A stretch of 64,000 bases of DNA from DAXETY01 sp051155755 (GCA_051155755.1 DAXETY010000042.1:24759-88758); one strand, 5' to 3'; counted from the first letter of the stretch, positions 16,662-25,352 are shown. Notes: a model not told the origin generated them from the sequence alone. Program-made: numbers and translations.

Positions 16662-17135
16662 TCAGCTTTCTTCGTCGATGTCTCCGTATTCGTCGTCGGC
16701 CACTTTCAGTGACGAATTGAGGTTGCCGATCTCGTCTTTTTCCTCGTATTCGTCTTCAAAATCTTCCGCAAGCAACTCATCGAGGTCATCGGAATCGGCT
16801 TCCAGGTCGGTTTCAAATTCCTCGTCTCCCCTTTCCCGGGAAAGCAATTCGAGGTCATCGAAAAACAGCTCGGAAGTATCCCGATCTTCGGATTTGAGCA
16901 TCTCCAGGACGGCCACGGCGATGCGTTCGGCATAGGGGCCCGGCGGGTACATGTTCTTGGTTCGCAGGGCCGCAAGCAACGCATCCTTGCCGGCCGATGC
17001 CGCGGAACGGATGTCCGGGACCTGGTAGGTTTCCTCGCACAGGGGCGAAAGGATGTCCTTATCGAGTTCGGCGAACTCCCGCAGGGTAATGGTCTTTTCC
17101 TGGCTGTTCAGGGTGATTTCATATTTCTGTTTCAT
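16662..17135 (-). CDS. Acidic hypothetical protein
   Basis: A 157-residue protein starting at the ATG at 17135, where GGAAGGG lies 8 bases upstream; the frame is open further up but without a start signal. Residues 1-85 look like a folded alpha/beta domain (MKQKYEITLNSQEKTITLRE, then helices). Residues about 90-157 are extremely acidic, with runs of Asp and Glu, and probably disordered. No signal peptide or membrane segment. I do not recognise the family. It sits between the tRNA-Ser genes and the hydrogenase operon. Confidence 0.75.
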   Translation of the reverse strand: MKQKYEITLNSQEKTITLREFAELDKDILSPLCEETYQVPDIRSAASAGKDALLAALRTKNMYPPGPYAERIAVAVLEMLKSEDRDTSELFFDDLELLSRERGDEEFETDLEADSDDLDELLAEDFEDEYEEKDEIGNLNSSLKVADDEYGDIDEES

Positions 17136-17267
17136 GAATTGGACCCTTCCAAAATACGGTTTCATTAAGCATTTAAAGAGATCATACTCCAACAAGGGTG
17201 TCAAGCTTCTTTCTAAAACGGCGGCCCGCCGCTACTGCGCGGTTTCGGTGTCCGGTATGGTTTTGTA

Positions 17268-17296
17268 TTGACCAATCCACGGGTCGAATGTTACAA
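17268..17296 (+). promoter_or_regulatory. Putative promoter of the tRNA-Ser pair
   Basis: TTGACC (17268-17273), a 17-base spacer and TTACAA (17291-17296). The first tRNA begins 18 bases downstream. The -35 is near consensus, the -10 only partial. Confidence 0.5.
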
Positions 17297-17314
17297 AAGA
17301 ACACGGTACGACGC

Positions 17315-17404
17315 GGAGGGATGGCTGAGCGGTCGAAAGCGGCGGTCTTGAAAACCGTTGAGGGTTTACGCCCTCCGTGGGTTCGAATCCTACTCCCTCC
17401 GCCA
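17315..17404 (+). tRNA. tRNA-Ser (anticodon TGA)
   Basis: A 90-base class II tRNA with a long variable arm (GAGGGTTTACGCCCTC). Acceptor GGAGGGA/TCCCTCC, anticodon loop CTTGAAA giving TGA, T loop GTTCGAATC, discriminator G and encoded CCA. The CCA end is at 17402-17404. Confidence 0.97.
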
Positions 17405-17447
17405 CTTGGCTTTACCTACATATCCGCCAATACATCGTAAACTACCC

Positions 17448-17540
17448 GGAGAGATGGCCGAGTCGGCTGAAGGCGCTCGCCTGCTAAGCGAGTGTGCGGT
17501 GAAAGCTGCACCGAGGGTTCGAATCCCTCTCTCTCCGCCA
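17448..17540 (+). tRNA. tRNA-Ser (anticodon GCT)
   Basis: A 93-base class II tRNA. Acceptor GGAGAGA/TCTCTCC, anticodon stem CTCGC/GCGAG with loop CTGCTAA giving GCT, a long variable arm, T loop GTTCGAATC, discriminator G and encoded CCA. It follows tRNA-Ser(TGA) by 43 bases and is followed within 4 bases by an intrinsic terminator, so the two are one transcript. Confidence 0.97.
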
Positions 17541-17544
17541 GTTA

Positions 17545-17587
17545 ACCGCCGGTTTCCCCAATCAAGGAAACCGGCGGTCTTTATTTT
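17545..17587 (+). terminator. Intrinsic terminator of the tRNA-Ser pair
   Basis: A perfect 13-bp stem (17545-17557 with 17566-17578; ACCGCCGGTTTCC) with an 8-base loop, followed by CTTTATTTT. It begins 4 bases after the second tRNA. Confidence 0.9.
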
Positions 17588-17643
17588 CATCCGCGGCGTC
17601 CTTAAATTGATACAAACCAACGAAACATTCCGGAGGCCGCTAC

Positions 17644-17793
17644 ATGAAGATAAAACCATGGTCGCTGATCGGCATTCTTCTGTGTTTATCATTTCTGGCC
17701 GCCTGTCAGGGCACGCAAGAGCAGTCGTCCCCGGACGATGATCGTGCTCCGATTGTCGAGCCCTACAAGTACCACCCCAAAAGCAACCGGTAG
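17644..17793 (+). CDS. Small lipoprotein, 49 residues
   Basis: ATG at 17644 is preceded by GGAGG at a 7-base distance. The product has a short basic start (MKIKPW), a hydrophobic segment (residues 7-20) and a clear lipobox Leu-Ala-Ala-Cys with the cysteine at residue 21. The mature lipopeptide would have 29 residues, rich in Asp/Gln/Ser and ending in basic residues. Function unknown; small entericidin-like or structural lipopeptides are typical comparisons but similarity is only in size. It lies between the tRNA terminator and a large palindrome. Confidence 0.75.
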   Translation: MKIKPWSLIGILLCLSFLAACQGTQEQSSPDDDRAPIVEPYKYHPKSNR

Positions 17794-17823
17794 ATTTTGA
17801 AAACTCAAACTGCCCGGATACGG

Positions 17824-17880
17824 CCTGAAAGCGCACATAGGGGGCTGCGTTATACGCAGCCCCCTATGTGCGCTTTCAGG
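17824..17880. repeat. Long perfect palindrome (27-bp arms)
   Basis: Bases 17824-17850 pair without mismatch with 17854-17880 around a 3-base loop (TAT). It lies between the small lipoprotein gene (plus) and the PilZ-like gene (minus), where a shared terminator would be expected, but neither side has a T-run. A smaller 8-bp hairpin (GGCAGAAT/ATTCTGCC) overlaps its right edge. Confidence 0.85.
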
Positions 17881-17904
17881 CAGAATTCGCCTGCGGATTC
17901 TGCC

Positions 17905-18336
17905 TCAGGCTTCACCCATGGTGTGGTTCAATATAAACTCATCCAGCTTGGTCACCTGTTGCGCGGAAAGCTCGCCGAAGGCCAGGTGCATCTGGCGGAT
18001 CTGTAACGAACTCAGTGCATGTTCGCATTCGATTTCATAATCGGATACCGTGTGATAGGGCAAGTCATCCATCATCAGCCCGCTGCCGGCGAGTATGATT
18101 TTTAACACACTTTCGCTGTCGATGGTTTCCTCCGCGCCGATGTATCGAAAGGACAGGCCCACCAGGCTGATATCCCGTATCTGTCCCAGCCGATGATCGT
18201 GGTTGATGAGCGCGGCATAAGCGCCCTCCCGGACCCGATATCGTTTTTTTCTGCGGCGATCGTACTGGTTTCTGCGATCGTTGGAATGGGGCCGCATTTG
18301 CTTCCTGCGTTCGTTTTTACCGCGTCGATCTCCCAC
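17905..18336 (-). CDS. PilZ-domain protein
   Basis: A 143-residue protein. After a basic N-terminal region with repeated Asp/Glu-Arg-Arg triplets (residues 3-37) comes a PilZ-like core: RKKRYRVREGA near 35, then IRDISLVGLSFRYIG near 56-70, which matches the RxxxR and DxSxxG c-di-GMP-binding signatures. Binding of c-di-GMP is inference. The frame extends upstream, but a GTG at 18336 has GGAGG 8 bases ahead and starts just before the Asp-Arg-Arg repeats; an ATG at 18297 with AGGA is the alternative. Confidence 0.72.
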   Translation of the reverse strand: MGDRRGKNERRKQMRPHSNDRRNQYDRRRKKRYRVREGAYAALINHDHRLGQIRDISLVGLSFRYIGAEETIDSESVLKIILAGSGLMMDDLPYHTVSDYEIECEHALSSLQIRQMHLAFGELSAQQVTKLDEFILNHTMGEA

Positions 18337-18440
18337 CGTCCTCGCCTCCGCAGGTCGAGTGAACATCGCGAACCGTTTTGCCGGCAATCCGGCCATATTC
18401 GACAGAAATTATATAAACAAATCCGATGTGAAGTCAACAA

Positions 18441-18566
18441 CCACCCGCTTCGCGGGTGGCTTAAATTTTCTTGCTGCGGCACTCGCCGCCGGCAAGAAAG
18501 GACCGAAGCACGGTTGTGCTTCGATGCTGAACTTGCACCGGGTGTGTAGCACCCGGTTTGGGCAAG
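18441..18566 (+). ncRNA. Candidate structured RNA or palindromic element with four hairpins
   Basis: Four hairpins follow one another in 126 bases: CCACCCGC/GCGGGTGG (18441-18459), TTTCTTGC..CGGC/GCCG..GGCAAGAAA (18467-18499), CGAAGCAC/GTGCTTCG (18504-18523) and a two-part stem CTTGC + ACCGGGTG closing on CACCCGGT + GCAAG (18532-18566). No ORF covers it, and it ends 119 bases before the sat promoter. It could be a non-coding RNA, or a relic of a palindromic mobile element such as an IS200/IS605-type end. Strand is assumed. Confidence 0.5.
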
Positions 18567-18684
18567 AATCAAGGAGAATCGATCGGTGTCCTTTGTATTT
18601 TCCCAACAACCGGCAGGCGATTTTCCGCCCTGCTCAGAGCGGAAATGCGCCCGAATGCCGTTCCCCGCAGAGCCCCAAATTCGC

Positions 18685-18714
18685 TTGACAAACCGGCTTT
18701 GTTTAGACTAATCA
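18685..18714 (+). promoter_or_regulatory. Putative sat promoter
   Basis: A perfect TTGACA (18685-18690), an 18-base spacer and TAATCA (18709-18714). Transcription would start near 18721, leaving about 70 bases of leader before the sat start codon. Confidence 0.55.
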
Positions 18715-18791
18715 TACCATTTTTAATGGTCTGTGCAGGCAATGGGTGGCACGACAACCCGAAAAAATACAATGAAAGGAGATCAGAGCAC

Positions 18792-20066
18792 ATGTCACAG
18801 TTAATCCCCCCCCATGGCGGAAAGGGCCTTACGAAGTGCCTGTTGGAAGGCAGCAAGCGTGAGGAGGAGCTGAAGAAGGCACAGGGTCTGAAAAAAGTCC
18901 CTGTTTCGCCCCGGGTCCTCGGCGACCTGATCATGATCGGCATCGGCGGCTTCAGCCCCCTGACGGGCTTCATGACCAAGGCGGATTGGAAAGGCGTTTG
19001 TGAAAAATATCTGCTGGCCGACGGCACTTTTTGGCCGGTGCCGGTATGCCTGGACGTTTCCAAGGAGCTGGCCGGCTCGATCGGCGAGGGCGAGGAGATC
19101 ACCCTGTTCGATCCCAAAACCGACCAGATCATGGCCACCATGAAGGTGACCGAGAAATACGAGATGTCCGAGGCCGACAAAAAATTCGAATGTGAAAAGG
19201 TCTACATGGGTGAAGGCACCCCCTCGGCGGACGAATTCTGGAAAATCGCCATGGAAGATCATCCCGGCGTCGCCATGGTCATGGATCAGCGGGAATTCAA
19301 CCTGGCCGGCCCGGTCAAGGTGCTCAGTGAGGGGCAGTACCCCACCAAATATGCCGGCATCTATCACCGTCCGGAAGAATCCCGAAAAATTTTCGAGGAA
19401 AAAGGCTGGAAAGAGATTGCCGCGCTGCAGCTGCGCAACCCCATGCACCGCTCCCACGAATACCTGTGCAAGATCGCCGTGGAAGTCTGCGACGGCGTTT
19501 ACATTCACTCGCTGGTGGGCAACCTCAAGCCCGGTGACATCCCGGCCGATGTGCGCGTTAAATGCATCGACGCGCTGGTCAAAAACTATTTCGTGGCCGA
19601 CAACGTGGTCCAAGGTGGCTACCCGCTCGACATGCGTTATGCCGGCCCCCGCGAAGGCCTGCTGCATGCCGTGTTCCGTCAGAACTACGGCTGCTCGCGC
19701 ATGATCATCGGTCGTGACCATGCCGGGGTGGGCGATTTCTACGGCATGTTCGAGGCCCAGACCATTTTCGACAAGATTCCGAAGCCCGAGGGCGAAGGCA
19801 AGGCCCTTCTCTGCGAACCGCTGAAGATCGACTGGACCTTCTACTGCTACAAGTGCGACGGCATGGCTTCCCTGCGCACCTGCCCCCACGGCAAAGAAGA
19901 CCGCGTGCTGCTGTCGGGCACCATGCTGCGTAAGCTGCTGTCCGAAGGCGGCCAGCTGCCGGATCACTTCGGCCGCGATGAAGTTGTCGCCATTCTGCGT
20001 GAGTACTACGAAGGCCTCACCGAGAAGGTGGCGATCAAGACCCACAAGGCGGCCACCGGCGAATAA
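18792..20066 (+). CDS. sat: Sulfate adenylyltransferase (ATP sulfurylase)
   Basis: A 424-residue dissimilatory ATP sulfurylase that forms adenosine 5'-phosphosulfate from sulfate and ATP in the cytoplasm, the first step of sulfate reduction. Active-site motifs are QLRNPMHRSHEYL near residue 210 and GRDHAGVG near 305; a zinc site CYKC...CPHG lies near 350-370, as in other sulfate-reducer Sat proteins. The ATG at 18792 has AAAGGAG about 9 bases upstream; the frame extends further up but without support. Single gene with its own promoter and terminator, convergent with the apr-qmo operon. Confidence 0.98.
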   Translation: MSQLIPPHGGKGLTKCLLEGSKREEELKKAQGLKKVPVSPRVLGDLIMIGIGGFSPLTGFMTKADWKGVCEKYLLADGTFWPVPVCLDVSKELAGSIGEGEEITLFDPKTDQIMATMKVTEKYEMSEADKKFECEKVYMGEGTPSADEFWKIAMEDHPGVAMVMDQREFNLAGPVKVLSEGQYPTKYAGIYHRPEESRKIFEEKGWKEIAALQLRNPMHRSHEYLCKIAVEVCDGVYIHSLVGNLKPGDIPADVRVKCIDALVKNYFVADNVVQGGYPLDMRYAGPREGLLHAVFRQNYGCSRMIIGRDHAGVGDFYGMFEAQTIFDKIPKPEGEGKALLCEPLKIDWTFYCYKCDGMASLRTCPHGKEDRVLLSGTMLRKLLSEGGQLPDHFGRDEVVAILREYYEGLTEKVAIKTHKAATGE

Positions 20067-20092
20067 TTCACCGGCCCGTCTTCGAAAGGCAA

Positions 20093-20129
20093 AAAAAGGG
20101 AGTTCGGCATTGCAGCCGGCTCCCTTTTT
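20093..20129 (+). terminator. sat terminator
   Basis: AAAAAGGGAG-T-TCGGC pairs with GCCGG-C-TCCCTTTTT (20093-20108 with 20115-20129, one internal mismatch), ending in a T-run. It lies 27 bases after the sat stop codon. Confidence 0.9.
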
Positions 20130-20262
20130 GGTTCCGAGACCCTCACTTCGCTAAGCGGCGATCCGAAGGGAAAGGTACTGTGCCGCCGGCAGGAATCGCG
20201 CCTGTGATGCTCCCTTGGCTCGCTTCACGGGTCTTTTCGAGGGCGATGGCACATCCAACACA

Positions 20263-20293
20263 AAAAGGGAGGCGCCGAGGCGGCCTCCCTTTT
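20263..20293 (-). terminator. Terminator of the apr-qmo operon
   Basis: An 11-bp perfect stem (20263-20273 with 20283-20293; AAAAGGGAGGC). On the minus strand its 3' arm ends in TTTTTGTGTT. It lies 31 bases after the qmoC stop codon and faces the sat terminator across 130 empty bases. Confidence 0.9.
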
Positions 20294-20323
20294 GTTTCGA
20301 AAATGGATAACGCTCCATTCGAA

Positions 20324-21475
20324 CTACTGGCGGTTGGTGTATTCCGCATACGCCATGGCCACCGTCCGGTATACCAGGTGGGCCAGCTTGGAAAACGGCA
20401 GATATGCAAACAACATGAACACGAACACCAGATGGACGAAATAGGTCCAGTACGTCACGTACCGCCACTCGGCCAGCCGGGTGACTTGGGCGCCCATGCC
20501 GGTGACGCCCAGCGCGAACACCAGCCCCAGCAGGTACCAGTCGAAGTAGCTGCTGGTTTCCTGCTCTTTTTTGCGGCGTTGTTGGATCAGCATCCAGCCG
20601 CCGATGATCAACGCCACGCCGCCGGCATTGGCCAGCCACTTGATCGGGTTGAGCTGAGAATAGGGCCCGTGGATCTGCAGGATGTACAGGGCCACGAAAA
20701 AGCAGCTGGTGACGATGAACAGGGCGATAAAGGAGAACAGCACCAGCAGGTGGGCGGTGCTGCGGTCCTTGTTTTCACCGCATTCGTTGAACCGATCATG
20801 TTTCAAAATGGTCGGAATGACCCGCACCAGGGACTGAATAAAGCTGCCGGCGTTGAATTCCTTGTTTTCGGCTTTGCCGGTGGCGATGGCCGAAGCGTGC
20901 ATATCGCCGATAAAGCGTTTTAGTCCCAGCGCGAAAACGGCCACCGCCCAGATGGAAAGCGGCACAAAGATAATGTCCACCAGCCAGGTGGAAAAAAAGT
21001 CGGCATGCGCGATTTTACCGGTGGCCGGCGGTGTAAAGTTGAGCCAGTCGATCCCGGCGGCTTTCAGCAGCAGCCCCAATGCCACCATAATGACCGCGGG
21101 AAGCAGAAACAGTATCGGCAGCTTGGAAGGATCGGCCACCCATTTGGCCAGGAATTTGGGCGTGGCGTACTCCTGGATGGCGTAGGCCCGAATGGCCGCC
21201 ATGACATTGCCCGGTTTGGCACCCCGCGGGCACAGCGTGGTGCAGTCTCCGCAGTTGTGGCAAAGCCAGATGTCGTAATCGGGCACCAGCCGGTCTTTCA
21301 AGCCCCAGGATGCCGCAATCATCTCCTTGCGCGGAAACGGTTTGTTGTCGGGCGAGATCTTACAGGCCACCGAGCAGGTCGCGCACTGGTAGCATTTTTT
21401 CAGGTCCCCGCCGCCGAGTTTGCCCACCTCCTTGATGAAACTGAGATCCGGCTCCAGCGTTGTTGTCTCTGCCAT
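20324..21475 (-). CDS. qmoC: Quinone-interacting membrane-bound oxidoreductase subunit C
   Basis: A 383-residue fusion of a HdrC-like ferredoxin part and a HdrE/NarI-like membrane cytochrome b. The N-terminal 4Fe-4S ligands are CYQCATCSVAC near residue 28 and CHNCGDCTTLCPRG near 73. From about 115 on there are roughly six hydrophobic helices with histidines suited to bind haem b. It anchors QmoAB to the inner membrane and oxidises menaquinol. AGGAGG lies 6 bases before the ATG. Last gene of aprBA-qmoABC. Confidence 0.96.
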   Translation of the reverse strand: MAETTTLEPDLSFIKEVGKLGGGDLKKCYQCATCSVACKISPDNKPFPRKEMIAASWGLKDRLVPDYDIWLCHNCGDCTTLCPRGAKPGNVMAAIRAYAIQEYATPKFLAKWVADPSKLPILFLLPAVIMVALGLLLKAAGIDWLNFTPPATGKIAHADFFSTWLVDIIFVPLSIWAVAVFALGLKRFIGDMHASAIATGKAENKEFNAGSFIQSLVRVIPTILKHDRFNECGENKDRSTAHLLVLFSFIALFIVTSCFFVALYILQIHGPYSQLNPIKWLANAGGVALIIGGWMLIQQRRKKEQETSSYFDWYLLGLVFALGVTGMGAQVTRLAEWRYVTYWTYFVHLVFVFMLFAYLPFSKLAHLVYRTVAMAYAEYTNRQ

Positions 21476-21535
21476 ATCATACCTCCTGCGATACCGGATC
21501 GTCCGCAGATGCAGACGATCCGGTCCTTGAATATG

Positions 21536-23872
21536 TTAGAAGCCCTTAAACGGGTTGGGTCCGAGCGCCTCGATGGATTCCACGAAATCGTTGATGACCT
21601 GTGGAATCTTGTCGTATTCGTCGATGGCCAGGGTGAACTGGGCCACGCGTTCATTCTCCAGGGCCAGGCTGGCCAGCGCATCGCCGATTTTTTTGATCCG
21701 GATGTCGGCCAGCTCACTGCCCTTGATGAAGTGGCACTGATAATCATCGCCGTGCTTGCAGCCCAGCAGGAAGACCCCGTCCATACCCTGGGACAGCGCA
21801 TCCTTGATCCAGATCACGTTCATGGACCCCAGGCAGCGAATCGGAATGATACGCACGTCGGCTGAATAGGAAAGGCGATTCAAGCCGGCGATGTCCAGCG
21901 CCGGATAGGCATCGTTTTCACAGACCAGGCCCAGAATCCGGAAGGGCGGCTCTTCGTAGTCGTCCTCGGAGGGCACTCCGATGGCCTTGACCATGGAGCC
22001 GATACTGTCGATGTTGTAATCGGCAAAACCGATAATGCGCTCCGGGCAGGCGCCCATACAGGTTCCGCAGCGGCGGCATCGGGCAGGATTCGGCTTCGGG
22101 GTGCCCTTGGCGTCGTCGTCGATGGCTCCGAACGGGCACTCTTCGGTGCAGCGTTTGCACTGGGTGCAGCGTTGAAAGAAGAAGTCCGGAAAGGTCAGGT
22201 CCCCGGAACGCGGATGCACGGCCACCCCGCGGTTGACAGACTCGATGCACTGGATGGCCTTCAGGGCCGCACCGGCGGCGTCGTCGATGCTGTCTTCCAC
22301 GGTCAGGGCCCGGCGCACACCACCGGCGGCGTAGATGCCGGTTCGCTGGGTTTCGTAGGGAAAACAGATGTAGTTGGAATCGACATAGCCGTCGAACAGG
22401 TCGATGTCACGGAAACCCGGCCCCTGGCGATAGGCCATGTTCACCACCGGATCATCCTTGGTGGCCGGCACCATGCCGGCGGCCAGCACCACCATGTCGG
22501 CGTTGACCCTCAGCGTTTCTCCGAGCAGGGTATTTTCGGCTTCCACGGCCAAACCGTTTCCGTTGCCGGAAACACGCAGCACGCTGCCCTTGGTCATGAA
22601 GACGCCCTCGTCCTGCTGAACCGCCTTGTAGAACAGCTCGCTCAGCCCCGGAGTGCGCATGTGCTGATAGAAAATATAGGCCTTACCGTCTTCGGGATAG
22701 TCTTCCCGCACGTACTTGGCCTGTTTGAGGGCCACCAGGCTGGTCACGCCGCCGGCGTATTCGAAGTCCTGGTCTTCTTCTTTTCCCGGACTCTGGACGA
22801 ATACCACCGACTTGGCTTCCCGGCCGTCGGAGGGGCACGTAATTTTGCCATTCTTGGCAATGACTTCGAACTCGGCATTGGTTACCACGTCGGGCAGATC
22901 GACCCCAAGGTGCGCATATCGCTCCCCTTCGAGTTTGGCCGGTCGCCATCCGGCCGCCAGGATCACGGCACCGTATTTTTCGCCGTTGGGATCGAGGGTC
23001 AGAATGTCCCGCCGGCCCTCGTTGTACTCCATAAATTTTTGGTGCAGGGCTTCGGCGTCGAGTTCCTTGCCGTTTTCGTCAACCTTCATCTCTTCGGGCA
23101 GCGGATAGGGCACGTCGAACTCGATTTTCTCACCGGGTTTTTTCAACGTCACCGTAAAATTGCCCGGCTCTCCCGCCAGACGCGCCACCATCGTTTCGGT
23201 TTTCACAGTGATGCGCGGGTGGTCCTGGACGGCCTTGATTTTTTCCTGGATCACCGGCGGGCTCAACTCCAGGTAGGGCGTGCCCAGGGGCAGCTGTTTG
23301 CGCCATTGACGGGCATGCCCGCCAAGCTCGGCTTCTTTTTCCACCACGGTGACATCATAGCCGGCTTTGGCGGCATCCAGCGCGGCGCTCAGACCGGTGA
23401 TCCCGCCGCCGATGACCAGGATGCGACGATTGAAATTCTCCACCTGATAAGGCTCGGGCAATTTGCATTTTTCAACCCGCGCCATGCCCATCTTAAGGTA
23501 ATCTTCGGCCAGCATCTGGACCCGGTCGAAATGGACCCCGTCGTCTTTCTGATCTTCGGCCAGGGCCGGAAACTCGGAGCGGGGATGGGACCAGACGACC
23601 TGTTCGCGCAGGTTGACCCGGTCGACGATACAGCCCGGAAACCGGAACACTTCCCACATGACGCGGCGCGAGCAGGCCGCAAGCACCATCGAGTTGATGC
23701 CTTTCTCCTCGATGTCTTTTTGAATCAAGGCCACGCCTTCCTTGCCGCAAAACATCGGATGCGTCTGCACCGGATGACCTTCTTCCTCGGCAACCCCTTG
23801 GAGGGCTTCGATGTCGAGGGCGTCTCCGATGCCGCAGCCTGTGCAGATATACACACCATATTTTTTATCCAT
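21536..23872 (-). CDS. qmoB: Quinone-interacting membrane-bound oxidoreductase subunit B
   Basis: A 778-residue HdrA-like flavoprotein fused to an MvhD-like domain. It starts with CTGCGIGDALDIEAL, has an FAD dinucleotide fold (VIGGGITGLSAALDAAKAG near residue 152), two 4Fe-4S clusters (CTQCKRCTEECPFG and CRRCGTCMGACPERI near 565-605) and a C-terminal MvhD part (IRCLGSMNVIWIKDALSQG, GCKHGDDYQCHF) near 690-735. It passes electrons between QmoC/QmoA and APS reductase, possibly by flavin-based confurcation. 60 bases separate it from qmoC, 16 from qmoA. Confidence 0.96.
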   Translation of the reverse strand: MDKKYGVYICTGCGIGDALDIEALQGVAEEEGHPVQTHPMFCGKEGVALIQKDIEEKGINSMVLAACSRRVMWEVFRFPGCIVDRVNLREQVVWSHPRSEFPALAEDQKDDGVHFDRVQMLAEDYLKMGMARVEKCKLPEPYQVENFNRRILVIGGGITGLSAALDAAKAGYDVTVVEKEAELGGHARQWRKQLPLGTPYLELSPPVIQEKIKAVQDHPRITVKTETMVARLAGEPGNFTVTLKKPGEKIEFDVPYPLPEEMKVDENGKELDAEALHQKFMEYNEGRRDILTLDPNGEKYGAVILAAGWRPAKLEGERYAHLGVDLPDVVTNAEFEVIAKNGKITCPSDGREAKSVVFVQSPGKEEDQDFEYAGGVTSLVALKQAKYVREDYPEDGKAYIFYQHMRTPGLSELFYKAVQQDEGVFMTKGSVLRVSGNGNGLAVEAENTLLGETLRVNADMVVLAAGMVPATKDDPVVNMAYRQGPGFRDIDLFDGYVDSNYICFPYETQRTGIYAAGGVRRALTVEDSIDDAAGAALKAIQCIESVNRGVAVHPRSGDLTFPDFFFQRCTQCKRCTEECPFGAIDDDAKGTPKPNPARCRRCGTCMGACPERIIGFADYNIDSIGSMVKAIGVPSEDDYEEPPFRILGLVCENDAYPALDIAGLNRLSYSADVRIIPIRCLGSMNVIWIKDALSQGMDGVFLLGCKHGDDYQCHFIKGSELADIRIKKIGDALASLALENERVAQFTLAIDEYDKIPQVINDFVESIEALGPNPFKGF

Positions 23873-23888
23873 GGATCATCCCTCCTAG

Positions 23889-25166
23889 CTACTTTCTTAC
23901 CAGGGTTTGAATCGCCTTCAAGGCCATGCCGGTTGCATTCTGGTTGGATGTGACCACATCCAGGGGCTTGTTGGCACACCCGGCGGCAAACATGCCGCCC
24001 TTGGCAATATCGTTGACGATGAATCCGTCCTCGGTGTATTTCAAGTCCGCCGGCAGTTTGACGTTGGCCGTGGTCGGCTGCATGCCGGTGGCCAGCACCG
24101 CCATGGCGACCGTCTGATGAATCTTTTCCCCGGTCACGGCGTTTTCGGCCACCACGGTGACATTGCCGTCACCGGCATCGTTGACCTCGGCCACCTTGCC
24201 TTTGATGAACACCACCTTTTCATCTTCTTTGATCTTCTGGTAAAACCGTTCGTAGCGCAGTCCCGGCGTGCGCATATCGATGTAAAAAACGTAAATGACG
24301 GCGTCCGGGTACTGTTCGCGCACATAGGTCGCCTGCTTGAGTGAAGCCATGCAGCAGATGTACGAGCAATACGGCAGGTGGTTTTCGTCCCGGGAGCCGG
24401 CGCACTGTACGAAGGCCACGCTCTCCGGCGCCTTCTGGTCGGACGGTCGCAGGATCGTTCCCTTGGTGGGACCGTTGGGCGACGCCATGCGCTCCATCAT
24501 CATATTGGTGATAATGTTCGGATACTTGCCGAAGGCCAAATTGTCGAGCTTGTTGGCGTCGTAAGGTTCCCAGCCGGTGGCCCAGACCATCGCGCCGACC
24601 TGAAACTGAACCGTTTTTTCCTCCATTTCGAAATCGACGGCGTCGTACTGGCAGGCCGCCTTGACCCGCTCGGCATCCGCCGGGTCGGCTTTCACGGCCG
24701 GATCGATGACAAAACGCGGTGGGAAGGCCATCTCGAAGGGCAGGTAAGCGCCTTTGATGGTCTTCATGCCGAAGTCGAACCGGCTTTCGATTTCGGTCTG
24801 GCAAACCTCGTTGCAGGCATTGCAGGCGGTGCAGTTTTCATTGACATAGCGCGGAAAGCGCTTCACCGACACCGTGTAATTGCCCGGTCCGCCTTCGACC
24901 GCTTCCACTTCGCTCAGGGTGAGCACCTTGATGAGCGGATTGTCTTTGATGCGGCGAAAATTGATTTCCAGCCCGCAGGAAGGCGGGCAAAGCTTGGGGA
25001 AATACTGGTTGAGCTGGGCGACGCGCCCGCCCAGATACGGGTTTTTCTCCACGAGAAAGACCTCGTAGCCGACCTCGGCGGCCTCCAGGGCCGCGGTCAA
25101 CCCGCTGATCCCGCCGCCGACCACCATGATGCTTCCGTTAGCCGGAGCTGCAGTGTTCTCTGTCAT
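23889..25166 (-). CDS. qmoA: Quinone-interacting membrane-bound oxidoreductase subunit A
   Basis: A 425-residue HdrA-like flavoprotein. FAD-binding motif MVVGGGISGLTAALEAAEVG near residue 14, PYLGGRVAQLNQYFPKLCPPSCG near 43-65, a cluster motif CTACNACNEVC near 110, and the C-terminal GMFAAGCANKPLDVVTSNQNATGMALKAIQ region closing the FAD site. The ATG at 25166 has GGAGG 5 bases upstream; an open frame extends further up without a start signal. It follows aprA after a hairpin terminator, so qmo expression partly depends on readthrough or its own promoter. Confidence 0.96.
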   Translation of the reverse strand: MTENTAAPANGSIMVVGGGISGLTAALEAAEVGYEVFLVEKNPYLGGRVAQLNQYFPKLCPPSCGLEINFRRIKDNPLIKVLTLSEVEAVEGGPGNYTVSVKRFPRYVNENCTACNACNEVCQTEIESRFDFGMKTIKGAYLPFEMAFPPRFVIDPAVKADPADAERVKAACQYDAVDFEMEEKTVQFQVGAMVWATGWEPYDANKLDNLAFGKYPNIITNMMMERMASPNGPTKGTILRPSDQKAPESVAFVQCAGSRDENHLPYCSYICCMASLKQATYVREQYPDAVIYVFYIDMRTPGLRYERFYQKIKEDEKVVFIKGKVAEVNDAGDGNVTVVAENAVTGEKIHQTVAMAVLATGMQPTTANVKLPADLKYTEDGFIVNDIAKGGMFAAGCANKPLDVVTSNQNATGMALKAIQTLVRK

Positions 25167-25246
25167 GCTGTCCTCCGTGAAATCGTTTGAGTCGCTTCGA
25201 TCACGATGATCGGAGCCGTGCGATCTTCGGGCGATATCCCTGGATT

Positions 25247-25269
25247 CGAAACTCGAAACTCGAAACTCG
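25247..25269. repeat. Short tandem repeat, three CGAAACT units
   Basis: The 7-base unit CGAAACT occurs three times in a row (25247-25267) in the gap between qmoA and aprA, followed by a partial unit CGA. No function is evident. Confidence 0.8.
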
Positions 25270-25352
25270 ATACCGCTCCAGTTTCCAGTTCCCAATTCCG
25301 AAGCATACAGACATCGCCCAAAGAATTCGCCGAAAAAATCAGAGCCTGTTTA

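Noticed and set aside
22172..23953. A 593-codon plus-strand frame opposite qmoB
   Set aside because: Shadow of qmoB; no ribosome-binding site or known domain.
25247..25269. CGAAACT repeats as a CRISPR or protein-binding array
   Set aside because: Units are directly adjacent and only 7 bases long; no spacers, no cas genes.
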